From NCBI RefSeq assembly GCF_001766415.1, contig NZ_MKXO01000001.1, positions 62,001 to 126,000 on the forward strand: a stretch of DNA of 64,000 nucleotides. Reading direction: 5' to 3'. The stretch's first letter is position 1. Each line of letters opens with the position of its first letter. This document shows positions 54,410 to 62,700 of the stretch, in pieces. Made by a program: the position numbers and the translations under genes. The notes under the pieces were generated by a model. The model searched no databases and was not told the DNA's origin. It saw nothing but the letters and a program-made list of their open reading frames with translations. This DNA is from Exiguobacterium aurantiacum. GTDB taxonomy: Bacteria; Bacillota; Bacilli; Exiguobacteriales; Exiguobacteriaceae.

Positions 54410-55018
54410 ATGGCTAAATTTGAATTACCACAACTTGATTACGCATACGATGCACTCGAACCACACATTGACGCACGCACGATGGAAATCCACCATTCGA
54501 AACACCACAACGCTTACGTCACGAACGTGAACAATGCACTCGAAGGAAAAGACGTAGAGTACTCTTCACTTGAAGACTTGCTCCAAAAACTCGATTCGCT
54601 TCCTGCTGACATTCAGACAGCTGTTCGTAACAACGGCGGCGGCCATTGGAACCACTCGTTCTTCTGGAAGTTGTTGAAGAAAAACGAGAACGGTACGCCA
54701 ACGGGCGAACTCGCAACGGCGATCGACGAAGCGTTCGGTAGCTTTGACGCGTTCAAAGATGAGTTCACGAAAGCCGCTACAACTCGTTTCGGTTCAGGTT
54801 GGGCTTGGCTCGTCGTCAAAGGCGGCAAGCTCGAAGTCACGTCGACACCAAACCAAGATTCACCGATCATGGAAGGCATCACACCGATCCTCGGACTCGA
54901 TGTTTGGGAGCACGCGTACTACTTGAACTATCAAAACCGTCGCCCGGACTACATCCAAGCGTTCTTCCACGTCATCGACTGGGATTACGTCGCGAAGCTT
55001 TACACTGACGCCAAATAA
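54410..55018 (+). CDS. sodA: Superoxide dismutase (Mn/Fe)
   Basis: Converts superoxide to peroxide and oxygen. 202 residues with metal ligands His28, His82, Asp164 and His168 (DVWEHAYY), and start [22 protein letters not shown] 54410 follows AAGGGGGA; an upstream codon at 54377 is before that site. Manganese is the usual metal in Bacillales; metal choice cannot be read safely. Same position as in B. subtilis, near pbpA and pst. Confidence 0.97.
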   Translation: MAKFELPQLDYAYDALEPHIDARTMEIHHSKHHNAYVTNVNNALEGKDVEYSSLEDLLQKLDSLPADIQTAVRNNGGGHWNHSFFWKLLKKNENGTPTGELATAIDEAFGSFDAFKDEFTKAATTRFGSGWAWLVVKGGKLEVTSTPNQDSPIMEGITPILGLDVWEHAYYLNYQNRRPDYIQAFFHVIDWDYVAKLYTDAK

Positions 55019-55025
55019 TGACACG

Positions 55026-55058
55026 ATCCCGAGATTCGGTTGAATCTCGGGATTTTTT
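55026..55058 (+). terminator. Terminator after sodA
   Basis: ATCCCGAGATTC and GAATCTCGGGAT form a perfect 12-bp stem, followed by T run. Confidence 0.93.
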
Positions 55059-55107
55059 CTACATTTCATTAATTTGTAAACAAATTATGATATAGTGAAA
55101 ATCGAGT

Positions 55108-55136
55108 CTGAAAATAGAAATACAGAAAAGTATAAT
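55108..55136 (+). promoter_or_regulatory. Promoter of the penicillin-binding protein gene
   Basis: CTGAAA, a 17-base spacer and a perfect TATAAT. A second possible extended -10 (TGATATAGT, 55088-55096) lies upstream. Confidence 0.55.
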
Positions 55137-55171
55137 ATAGAAGCAACTGAAAGTGGAAGGAGATAACTGAA

Positions 55172-57229
55172 TTGGCTAGACACCGTGTGAAAGTGCCGAA
55201 AAAACGGCGTAACCACCTTCCGTTACGGTTAAATTTATTGTTTTTTATCGTCTTCATCTTGTTTGCGACGTTGATCTTTCGGTTAGGCGTCGTCCAAATC
55301 GTCAACGGAGAGTTGATCGCCCGAGAGGTTCAAAAGACCGAGTCGAGCAAAATCAAGTACGAGGTGCCTCGCGGCAAAATCTACGATCGGAACGGGCAAG
55401 TGTTGGCCGACACGATCTCGAACTATTCGGTCATGTACCGTCGCTCCCAAGTGACGAAAACGGAGGAGCGTCTCGATGTTGCGGTCAAACTTGCTAAGAT
55501 CGTCGACATTCCGGAGAAAGACCGCAAAGTGACCGAACGGGACCGCAAGGACTATTGGATCGCCATCGATCCCGAGCGCTCGCAAGAACGGGTCCAATCG
55601 CTTCTCGCCGAGCTGCCGGAAGAAGAGCGGGCCTCCTTGTCGAACCAGGCAGTCGATCAGTTGCTGCTTGATTCAATCACGCAAGCAGAGATCACGTTCG
55701 ATGATGCGACCGAAGAGATCATCGCCATCAAACATAATATGGAGAGTGGGTACGCGTTAGACCCGCAAGTCATCAAAATCGGCGCGTCGCCGAAAGAGAT
55801 GGCTTTGATCGAAGAAAACTTGGAGCTGTTGCCAGGCGTCAGCGTCGAACCGTATTACCAGCGGGCATATCCGTTCAAAGAGACGTTCCAAAGCTTCCTC
55901 GGAAGCTATCGTCAAATCCCGGCCGAGCAACGGGCCTCGTATCAGGCGAAAGGCTACGGGTTGAACGATCGGGTCGGTACGTCTTATCTCGAGCAACAGT
56001 ATGAAGATATTTTACGTGGGACCCCGGCTTATGACGTGTTTACGACGTATAAAGGCCAACCGGTTGGTGAGCCTACGCGCGTGAGCGGTAATCCCGGAAA
56101 AGATATCATCTTGTCGACGGACATCGAATTCCAAAAAGAAGTCGATGAGATCTTGAAGAAGGCAATCCGTGCCGGGCGTTCGGGGAGTCCGCACTTCGAT
56201 CGGGCTTTCGTCGTCGTCATGAATCCGAAGACGGGCGAGCTGCTCGCTTTGTCTGGGCAAGAGTTAGATCTTGAGACGAACGAGTTTAAAGACGTCTCTA
56301 CAGGAACCGTGCTCCGGGCGAGCCAAATCGGCTCGACGATCAAAGGAGCGACCGTCGCGTTCGGACTTGAAGAAGAAGTGGTCAAGCCGGGCGAATACAT
56401 TTACGACGCGCCGATCCGCATCGGGTCTTCGCTCAAATCGTCTTACCGGAACATGGGGAATATCAACGACCTCGATGCACTCGCCATGTCGTCGAACATT
56501 TACATGTTCCAGATCGCGCTCAGGCTCGCCGATTATTACTCGACCGGCCAAATCGTCGGTGATAACGTCACCGAGGCGTTCAATACGATGGAGCACTACT
56601 ATAAACAGTTCGGACTCGGGATCGAGACGGGCATCGATCTTCCTTACGAATCGATCGGTTTCCGGAGCGTACCCGACCGCGTCACACTGTTGATGGATAT
56701 GTCGATCGGTCAGTTTATCTCGTATACGCCGATCCAACTCGCGCAATATACGTCGACGCTTGCCAACGGCGGATATCGCGTGCAGCCGCATCTGTTAAAA
56801 GAGATCATTGAACCGGGCTCGCTCGATGAGATGAACAAACAAGTCGTCAGCACGTTCCAGCCGAAAGCGCTGAACAAAGTCGACATCCGCGACGAGTTCA
56901 TCCAGCGTTCGCGTCAAGGCTTCCGTCAAGGGGTCGAGACCGGGACGTCACGGATTCTCCAACAGACGGGGATGACGGCGGCCGGTAAGACCGGGACCGC
57001 GCAAGCGATCGCGGAAGGGCCGGACGGCCAAGCGAAACGAAACGCGAACGGTGAGCCGATCAAGACGCTCAACTCGAACCACGTCGGCTGGGCTCCGTAC
57101 GACGACCCAGAGATCGCGTGGGCGATCATCATGCCAGGTCTTGAGGCGGAAGGCGTCAACACGCGCGTCGCCCATGACATCATGAAAGTATATTTTGATT
57201 TAGAAGACGTCCAAGCACAGCTCCAGTAA
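55172..57229 (+). CDS. pbpA: Class B penicillin-binding protein (transpeptidase, PbpA-like)
   Basis: Cell-wall D,D-transpeptidase of 685 residues. A basic N-terminus, one membrane helix (about 22-42), a dimerisation domain starting at PRGKIYDRNGQVLAD, and a transpeptidase domain with active-site STIK (Ser388, Lys391), SSN (440-442) and KTGT (606-609). TTG start at 55172 with GGAAGGAG upstream. Position before pst matches B. subtilis pbpA (PBP2A), which supports elongation-type wall synthesis. The paralogue PbpH is an alternative. Confidence 0.92.
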   Translation: MARHRVKVPKKRRNHLPLRLNLLFFIVFILFATLIFRLGVVQIVNGELIAREVQKTESSKIKYEVPRGKIYDRNGQVLADTISNYSVMYRRSQVTKTEERLDVAVKLAKIVDIPEKDRKVTERDRKDYWIAIDPERSQERVQSLLAELPEEERASLSNQAVDQLLLDSITQAEITFDDATEEIIAIKHNMESGYALDPQVIKIGASPKEMALIEENLELLPGVSVEPYYQRAYPFKETFQSFLGSYRQIPAEQRASYQAKGYGLNDRVGTSYLEQQYEDILRGTPAYDVFTTYKGQPVGEPTRVSGNPGKDIILSTDIEFQKEVDEILKKAIRAGRSGSPHFDRAFVVVMNPKTGELLALSGQELDLETNEFKDVSTGTVLRASQIGSTIKGATVAFGLEEEVVKPGEYIYDAPIRIGSSLKSSYRNMGNINDLDALAMSSNIYMFQIALRLADYYSTGQIVGDNVTEAFNTMEHYYKQFGLGIETGIDLPYESIGFRSVPDRVTLLMDMSIGQFISYTPIQLAQYTSTLANGGYRVQPHLLKEIIEPGSLDEMNKQVVSTFQPKALNKVDIRDEFIQRSRQGFRQGVETGTSRILQQTGMTAAGKTGTAQAIAEGPDGQAKRNANGEPIKTLNSNHVGWAPYDDPEIAWAIIMPGLEAEGVNTRVAHDIMKVYFDLEDVQAQLQ

Positions 57230-57257
57230 AGAAGTCACTTCGGTGGCTTCTTTTTTT
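57228..57257 (+). terminator. Terminator after the penicillin-binding protein gene
   Basis: AAAGAAGTCAC and GTGGCTTCTTT pair with one G-U, loop TTCG, then T run. It begins in the stop codon. Confidence 0.9.
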
Positions 57258-57260
57258 ATC

Positions 57261-57321
57261 TTTACAATTCTTTTACGTTCCGTTTATTTATCGTTAATAG
57301 TAGTTTATTAGGATGTTAATT
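57261..57321 (+). promoter_or_regulatory. Array of PhoP-box-like repeats upstream of pstS
   Basis: TTTACA (57261), TTTACG (57272), TTTATT (57283) and TTAATA (57294) recur every 11 bases exactly, the phasing required for PhoP dimers in Bacillus. TTTATT (57304) and TTAATT (57316) may extend the array. It lies 60-120 bases before pstS, directly after the previous terminator. Phosphate-starvation control of the pst operon follows from established Bacillus biology. Confidence 0.8.
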
Positions 57322-57381
57322 GTAGGACGAAACAACAGACCCACAACACAAATCAAAGCAAACTCAAGGAGGACGTCAGAA

Positions 57382-58320
57382 ATGTCTTGGATGAAAAAAT
57401 CAGCTTTACTCGCTTCAATCACTTCGGTGGCCATCGTCGGTGCCGCGTGTGGAAACAATGAAGAAGGAAACGGTGGAGCCGAAGGAGACGCACTTTCAGG
57501 TAAAGTCGTCATGGACGGTTCGTCTACCGTATTCCCAATCATGGAAGCGGTCGCTGAAGAGTATTCAGCTGAACAGCCAGACGTTGAAGTAACGGTCGGT
57601 GTATCTGGAACGGGCGGCGGCTTCAAACGTTTCGTGACCGGGGAGACAGACTTCTCGAACGCATCACGTGAAATCAAAGAAGAAGAAGCAGCCGAAGCTG
57701 AAGCGAACGGTGTCGAATACACAGAAATCGCGGTCGCGCTTGACGGATTGGCAATTGTCGTCAACCCTGAGAACGATTGGGCCGATGACATCACGATGGA
57801 TGAGCTTAACAAGATGTGGACAGATATGAACGTGAAGACATGGAAAGACGTCCGCTCGGATTGGCCAGATGAAGAGATCTCATTCTTCTCACCTGGTAAA
57901 GACTCAGGTACGTTCGATTACTTCAACGAAGCAGTTCTCGATGATACAGACGTTCGCCAAGATGCCCAGTTGTCAGAAGACGACAACGTCCTCGTAACAG
58001 GAGTTGCCGGAACGAAAAATGCGATCGGTTTCTTCGGATACGCGTACTACATTGAAAACGAAGGCACGTTGAAATCGTTGAAAGTAGACGGCATCGAGCC
58101 GACAGCTGAGAACGTGACATCGTTCGAATACCCACTGTCACGTCCAATCTACACGTACGTGAACAACGCATCGATGCAAGAAAAGCCGCAAGTTGTAAAC
58201 TTCGCACGCTTTATGAACGAAAATGCCGGAGCACTTGCTGAAGAAGTCGGCTATGTCGCGATGGAGCAAGCAAGTTACGATGAGAACGCTAAACTGATTG
58301 ATGAACTCGCTGGTGAATAA
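57382..58320 (+). CDS. pstS: Phosphate-binding lipoprotein PstS
   Basis: Extracellular phosphate receptor of the Pst ABC transporter. 312 residues with a lipoprotein signal peptide (lipobox GAAC, Cys about 23) and a PBP type 2 domain; the phosphate-contact segments GSSTVFPIM, GTGGGFKRFVTGETDFSNASR and SPGKDSGTFDYF are visible. ATG 57382 follows AAGGAGG. A strong hairpin separates it from pstC. Confidence 0.96.
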   Translation: MSWMKKSALLASITSVAIVGAACGNNEEGNGGAEGDALSGKVVMDGSSTVFPIMEAVAEEYSAEQPDVEVTVGVSGTGGGFKRFVTGETDFSNASREIKEEEAAEAEANGVEYTEIAVALDGLAIVVNPENDWADDITMDELNKMWTDMNVKTWKDVRSDWPDEEISFFSPGKDSGTFDYFNEAVLDDTDVRQDAQLSEDDNVLVTGVAGTKNAIGFFGYAYYIENEGTLKSLKVDGIEPTAENVTSFEYPLSRPIYTYVNNASMQEKPQVVNFARFMNENAGALAEEVGYVAMEQASYDENAKLIDELAGE

Positions 58321-58331
58321 ATAGAGCAAAT

Positions 58332-58365
58332 GGCAGAAGGTGAGAGATTCTCTCGCCTTCTCGCC
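58332..58365 (+). other. Hairpin between pstS and pstC
   Basis: AGAAGGTGAGA and TCTCGCCTTCT (58335-58345, 58351-58361) pair with one G-U; GGC/GCC may extend the stem. There is no T run, so it is likely a processing or stability hairpin that leaves more pstS than pstCAB mRNA, as reported for B. subtilis pst. Confidence 0.65.
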
Positions 58366-58404
58366 ATGCTTTCTAGTATGAAGAGGTAGGGAGCGATAAA
58401 CGAG

Positions 58405-59349
58405 ATGAACGAATCAAAAAATGAGTTCTCGATTCGAGAGATGATTAACGCGAATAAGCAAAAAAAATATAGTACGACGAACGTGTTTGACAAAATCATG
58501 CCGTTCTTATTATTCTTGAGCGCATTTGTCTCGGTCGTCACGACGATCGGGATTGCTTTGACGCTCGGCTTCGAACTGTTCAAGTTCTTTGAAAAAGTCC
58601 CGGTACGCGACTTCCTAGGCTCGACCGAATGGTACCCGCTCAGTGCGGACCCGAGTTTCGGTGTTTGGGCGCTCGTCATGGGCACACTCCAAATCACGCT
58701 CATCGCGATGATCGTGGCGGTGCCGCTCGGACTCGCGTCAGCCATTTATTTGAGCGAGTACGCGTCTGAACGGGCTCGGACGATTCTCAAGCCGATCCTT
58801 GAAGTGCTCGCCGGTGTTCCGACGATCGTCTTCGGGTTCTTCGCCTTGTCATTCGTCACACCGATCTTGCAGTCGCTCATTCCAGGGTTGAAGATCTATA
58901 ACGCCCTCAGTCCGGGGATTGTCGTCGGCATCATGATCATCCCGATGATCGCGTCGATTTCGGAAGACGCGATGAGTGCCGTTCCGAAAAAGATTCGTGA
59001 CGGGGCACTTGGCCTCGGTGCGACACGTCTAGAAGTCGCCCTCAAAGTCGTCATGCCAGCCGCGCTCTCAGGGATCATCGCTTCGATCGTCCTCGGGATG
59101 AGTCGAGCGATCGGTGAGACGATGATCGTCACGATCGCGGGTGGGTCGCAACCGAACTTCGAGTTCAACCCGCTCGACTCGATCCAAACGATGACGGCGT
59201 ATATCGTCCAGATCGCCAAAGGTGACGCTGGTTACGGGACAATCGAATACTATAGTATCTATGCGGTCGGTGCGCTTCTATTCATCTTTACGCTCGTGAT
59301 GAACTTGTTCGCGAACTGGGTGACGCGCCGCTTCAGAGAGGAGTACTAA
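58405..59349 (+). CDS. pstC: Phosphate ABC transporter permease PstC
   Basis: Inner-membrane permease of 314 residues with about six helices. The EAA-type loop DAMSAVPKKIRDGALGLGATR couples to PstB, and GMSRAIGETMIV is typical of PstC. It ends one base before pstA. Confidence 0.95.
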   Translation: MNESKNEFSIREMINANKQKKYSTTNVFDKIMPFLLFLSAFVSVVTTIGIALTLGFELFKFFEKVPVRDFLGSTEWYPLSADPSFGVWALVMGTLQITLIAMIVAVPLGLASAIYLSEYASERARTILKPILEVLAGVPTIVFGFFALSFVTPILQSLIPGLKIYNALSPGIVVGIMIIPMIASISEDAMSAVPKKIRDGALGLGATRLEVALKVVMPAALSGIIASIVLGMSRAIGETMIVTIAGGSQPNFEFNPLDSIQTMTAYIVQIAKGDAGYGTIEYYSIYAVGALLFIFTLVMNLFANWVTRRFREEY

Positions 59350-59350
59350 T

Positions 59351-60262
59351 ATGGCTTTGCCGAACAGTGAGTTCAAGAATACGAAGAACTATATTGACCA
59401 TGAGACCGTATCGCGACGGATTAAAAGTCGCCTACGATTGAACGAAATCTTTAAGTACATCTTTTTAGCGGGGCTCATCTTCGCCTTGCTCGTCTTATCG
59501 ACGCTTATTTATGACGTGATCTCAAAAGGTGGCGGATGGGTCAATCTCGACTTCCTCCGCAACTTCCCGTCACGCCGCGCCGAACAGGCCGGTCTTTATC
59601 CGGCTTTGATCGGGACGCTTTGGCTCATGATGCTAATCGTGCCGATGGTGTTTATCGTCGGTGTCGGTGCCGCGATTTACTTAGAAGAATACGCACCGAA
59701 AAACCGGCTCACGTCGTTTATCGAAGTGAATATCTCGAACTTGGCGGGTGTCCCGTCGATCGTGTTCGGTTTGCTCGGATTGACGTTCTTCGTCCGGACG
59801 GCCGGACTTGGCAGCTCGGTCATGACGGGTGCGCTGACGCTCGGTCTGATGAGTTTGCCGATCGTCATCGTCGCGTCACAAGAAGCGTTACGGTCTGTTA
59901 AGATGGAGCTACGTCACGCGTCGCTCGCAATGGGTGCCTCGAAATGGCAGACGACGTTCAACGTCGTGTTACCGTCAGCCATTCCAGGGATCATCACCGG
60001 GATCATCTTGGCCGTATCCCGGGCCATCGGCGAGACGGCACCGCTCATCATGATCGGGGCGGCGACGTTCATCTCGACGACACCGAACAATGTATTTTCA
60101 GACTTTACGGCGCTCCCGATCCAAATTTACAACTGGACGAGCCGTCCGCAAGCTGAATTCCAAAATCTTGCCGCTGCCGGCATCATCGTCTTGATGACAC
60201 TGCTCATCACGATGAACTCGGCCGCAATCTATATCCGCAACAAGTATACAAATCGACATTAA
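59351..60262 (+). CDS. pstA: Phosphate ABC transporter permease PstA
   Basis: Second permease, 303 residues with about six helices. The EAA loop is EALRSVKMELRHASLAMGASK and AVSRAIGETAPLIMIGA is the PstA signature. Ribosome-binding site AGAGAGGAG lies in the end of pstC. Confidence 0.95.
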   Translation: MALPNSEFKNTKNYIDHETVSRRIKSRLRLNEIFKYIFLAGLIFALLVLSTLIYDVISKGGGWVNLDFLRNFPSRRAEQAGLYPALIGTLWLMMLIVPMVFIVGVGAAIYLEEYAPKNRLTSFIEVNISNLAGVPSIVFGLLGLTFFVRTAGLGSSVMTGALTLGLMSLPIVIVASQEALRSVKMELRHASLAMGASKWQTTFNVVLPSAIPGIITGIILAVSRAIGETAPLIMIGAATFISTTPNNVFSDFTALPIQIYNWTSRPQAEFQNLAAAGIIVLMTLLITMNSAAIYIRNKYTNRH

Positions 60263-60293
60263 GTCGTAGCAGTAAACGAGGAGGACTCTCGAG

Positions 60294-61127
60294 ATGATGA
60301 AACAAACAGAGCTTAAAGGAGATCATAACGTGAATACAACGACGACCCAACCGACCGAGACCGTGATGCAAAAAGACAGTGCCTATGTCGTGAACAATTT
60401 GAACTTATGGTACGGCGACGATCAAGCATTGATCGACGTCAATCTCGACATTAAGAAAAACGAAGTGACGGCCATCATCGGTCCGTCTGGTTGTGGGAAA
60501 TCGACGTTCATCAAGACGTTGAACCGGATGGTCGAACTCGTCCCGACGGTACGGACGAACGGGGAGATTCTTTACCATGGCCGTAACATCTTTGATCGTG
60601 ACTATAGAGTTGAAGATCTCCGCACGTCGGTCGGGATGGTGTTCCAGCAGCCAAACCCGTTCCCAAAATCCGTGTACGACAACGTCGCCTACGGACCACG
60701 CACACACGGGATCAAAAATAAAAAAGTGCTCGACGAGATCGTCGAACGCTCACTGCGCGGCGCCGCGATTTGGGAAGAAGTGAAAGATCGCTTGAACGAG
60801 AACGCCTACGGTCTCTCAGGTGGTCAGCAACAGCGTCTTTGTATCGCCCGGACACTTGCGATTGAACCAGACGTCATTCTTATGGACGAGCCGACGTCAG
60901 CGCTTGACCCGATCTCGACACTTAAAGTTGAAGAGCTCGTCCAAGAGTTGAAAGAACAATATTCGATCATCATCGTCACGCACAACATGCAACAGGCAGC
61001 ACGTGTGTCTGACAAGACGGCGTTCTTCTTGAACGGGGAAGTCATCGAATTCGATGCGACCGATAAAATCTTCTCGAATCCAACGGACAAGCGGACTGAA
61101 GATTACATTTCTGGCCGGTTCGGTTAA
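60294..61127 (+). CDS. pstB: Phosphate ABC transporter ATPase PstB
   Basis: ATPase that drives phosphate uptake. 277 residues: Walker [11 protein letters not shown]-loop [11 protein letters not shown], signature LSGGQQQR, Walker [15 protein letters not shown]-loop VTHNM. The N-terminus is about 20-30 residues longer than usual. ATG 60294 has GAGGAGG 7-8 bases upstream; a GTG at 60330 preceded by AAAGGAGATC is a second possible start. Confidence 0.96.
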   Translation: MMKQTELKGDHNVNTTTTQPTETVMQKDSAYVVNNLNLWYGDDQALIDVNLDIKKNEVTAIIGPSGCGKSTFIKTLNRMVELVPTVRTNGEILYHGRNIFDRDYRVEDLRTSVGMVFQQPNPFPKSVYDNVAYGPRTHGIKNKKVLDEIVERSLRGAAIWEEVKDRLNENAYGLSGGQQQRLCIARTLAIEPDVILMDEPTSALDPISTLKVEELVQELKEQYSIIIVTHNMQQAARVSDKTAFFLNGEVIEFDATDKIFSNPTDKRTEDYISGRFG

Positions 61128-61142
61128 GAGGGGGAGATTACT

Positions 61143-61805
61143 ATGGCACAAAATCGCGCATTTTTTGATGTTAAATTACACGAACTAGAAGAGAAAGTCG
61201 TTCACTTGGCGAACTTGACGATGCGCCAAACGGCGACAGCGATCGAGGTACTTGAGAAACGAGACCTCACGCTCGCTCAGACGGTGATCGACAACGATAA
61301 CGAACTAGACGACCTCGAACTCGAAATCAACGACCAGGCGATTCTCTTGATTGCCAAACAACAACCGGTCGCGACCGATCTTCGTCGCTTGATCGTGACG
61401 ATGAAGTCCGCGACCGATCTTGAACGGATTGCGGATTACGCGACAAACATCGCCAAAGCCGTGACGCGAATCGAGCACGTCCCGTACTTGCTTGACATTA
61501 AGCCGCTCAAACAGATGGCCGAACAGTTGATCGATATGCTTGAACTCGCAACCCGTGCCTATCGTAAAGGTGAAGCCAGCCGGGTCCGTGAGTTGAATGA
61601 GATGGACAAAGTCATCGATGATCTCAACTTACAGGTGATCAAGCAATATATCGGAAGTCTACCGACGATGACGGTCGGAACGAACGATGTTTATGAGTTT
61701 GCAAACATCGCCCGCTATCTCGAACGGATGGGCGACCATGTGACCAATTTCGGGGAACATTTGATTTTTCTCGAAAAAGGGAAGCATTATGATTTAAATC
61801 AGTGA
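61143..61805 (+). CDS. phoU: Phosphate signalling protein PhoU
   Basis: Helical-bundle regulator that links Pst activity to the Pho two-component system and phosphate homeostasis. 220 residues with two PhoU repeats and the metal-binding type motifs DLERIADYATNIA and YLERMGDHVTNF. RBS AGAGGGGGAG. Last gene of the pst operon. In B. subtilis the pst operon lacks phoU, so this layout is closer to other Firmicutes. Confidence 0.95.
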   Translation: MAQNRAFFDVKLHELEEKVVHLANLTMRQTATAIEVLEKRDLTLAQTVIDNDNELDDLELEINDQAILLIAKQQPVATDLRRLIVTMKSATDLERIADYATNIAKAVTRIEHVPYLLDIKPLKQMAEQLIDMLELATRAYRKGEASRVRELNEMDKVIDDLNLQVIKQYIGSLPTMTVGTNDVYEFANIARYLERMGDHVTNFGEHLIFLEKGKHYDLNQ

Positions 61806-61813
61806 TAAAAGTG

Positions 61814-61850
61814 GTAAAGAACAACAGGTCTGTTGTTCTTTACTTTTTTT
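61814..61850 (+). terminator. Terminator of the pst operon
   Basis: GTAAAGAACAACA and TGTTGTTCTTTAC form a perfect 13-bp stem, 4-base loop, then seven T. Confidence 0.95.
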
Positions 61851-61923
61851 GTGCAGGAATTCACTGAAAAAGAACGAATACGTAGAGCATATGGATTTTT
61901 TTTTGGAAGGGAGCCAGACATAA

Positions 61924-62688
61924 ATGGAAGAAAAAATCGTATCCTTGAAACAACAAGGGCTTACGTTAAAACAGATTGCAGAACAATTAGACATGCCAGT
62001 CGGAAAAGTCCAGTACGCATGGCGTAAATGGCGTTCCCAGAACGGTGAGGTCACCAAGCCGACAACCGCTCCTAAAAAATCTTCTAATGAAGGGAAGGAT
62101 AGAATGAAACGAAACGAGAAAGAAGCTCCAACAGTGGGGCAGGTCGCCTCGACACTCCATCATGAAGAGCCGAAGCAGTCACCGCTCCTTGAAACAGGTC
62201 CAGACGGTTTTTGGAAGCTTCCAGACCGCTACGATGTCGACCTCATGCACGCGGTCGTCCAATCCCCGAACGCGGTCTATGTTTTTTGGGAAGTGTCAGA
62301 CGCTGTGAAAGAGACGCTGACGATGCAGTTCATGCGGCCGTGGGAAGATTTGCCGAAGGCGTTCCGCATCTTAGACATCACACTGCTCGATTACACATCT
62401 GGTCATGCGAACCGGTCTTATACGTTCGAGTTGCCGGAAATGACGAACAGCTGGTTCGTCCGTCCGCTCGACCCGAACACGACGTACGTCTTCGAATTCG
62501 GGATTCGGACGATGGAAGGCGAATTTCTTCCGCTCGTCGCCTCGATGCCGATTGATACGCCGCGGAACGAACCGGCAGGAGTCGGACGTTTTTCCGAGCC
62601 GGTCAGACGTTGGCAATTCGGTGAAGTCGAGTCACCAGAACTACTCGATACGTTACCAAAATATTCTGCATACCGCTGCGTACGCTGA
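61924..62688 (+). CDS. HTH plus DUF4912 protein
   Basis: 254-residue protein. Residues about 1-38 form a short helix-turn-helix like that of resolvase/transposase-type domains (LKQQGLTLKQIAEQLDMPVG, then YAWRKWR). A charged linker (40-80) follows, then a DUF4912 domain (about 88-210; LMHAVVQSPNAVYVFWEVSD, RSYTFELPEMTNSWFV). DUF4912 is of unknown function and looks like a beta-sandwich. The gene lies 12 bases before a GH57 glucan enzyme, so a carbohydrate-linked regulator is possible. ATG follows GGAAGGGAG. Confidence 0.82.
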   Translation: MEEKIVSLKQQGLTLKQIAEQLDMPVGKVQYAWRKWRSQNGEVTKPTTAPKKSSNEGKDRMKRNEKEAPTVGQVASTLHHEEPKQSPLLETGPDGFWKLPDRYDVDLMHAVVQSPNAVYVFWEVSDAVKETLTMQFMRPWEDLPKAFRILDITLLDYTSGHANRSYTFELPEMTNSWFVRPLDPNTTYVFEFGIRTMEGEFLPLVASMPIDTPRNEPAGVGRFSEPVRRWQFGEVESPELLDTLPKYSAYRCVR

Positions 62689-62700
62689 GGAGGACACACT

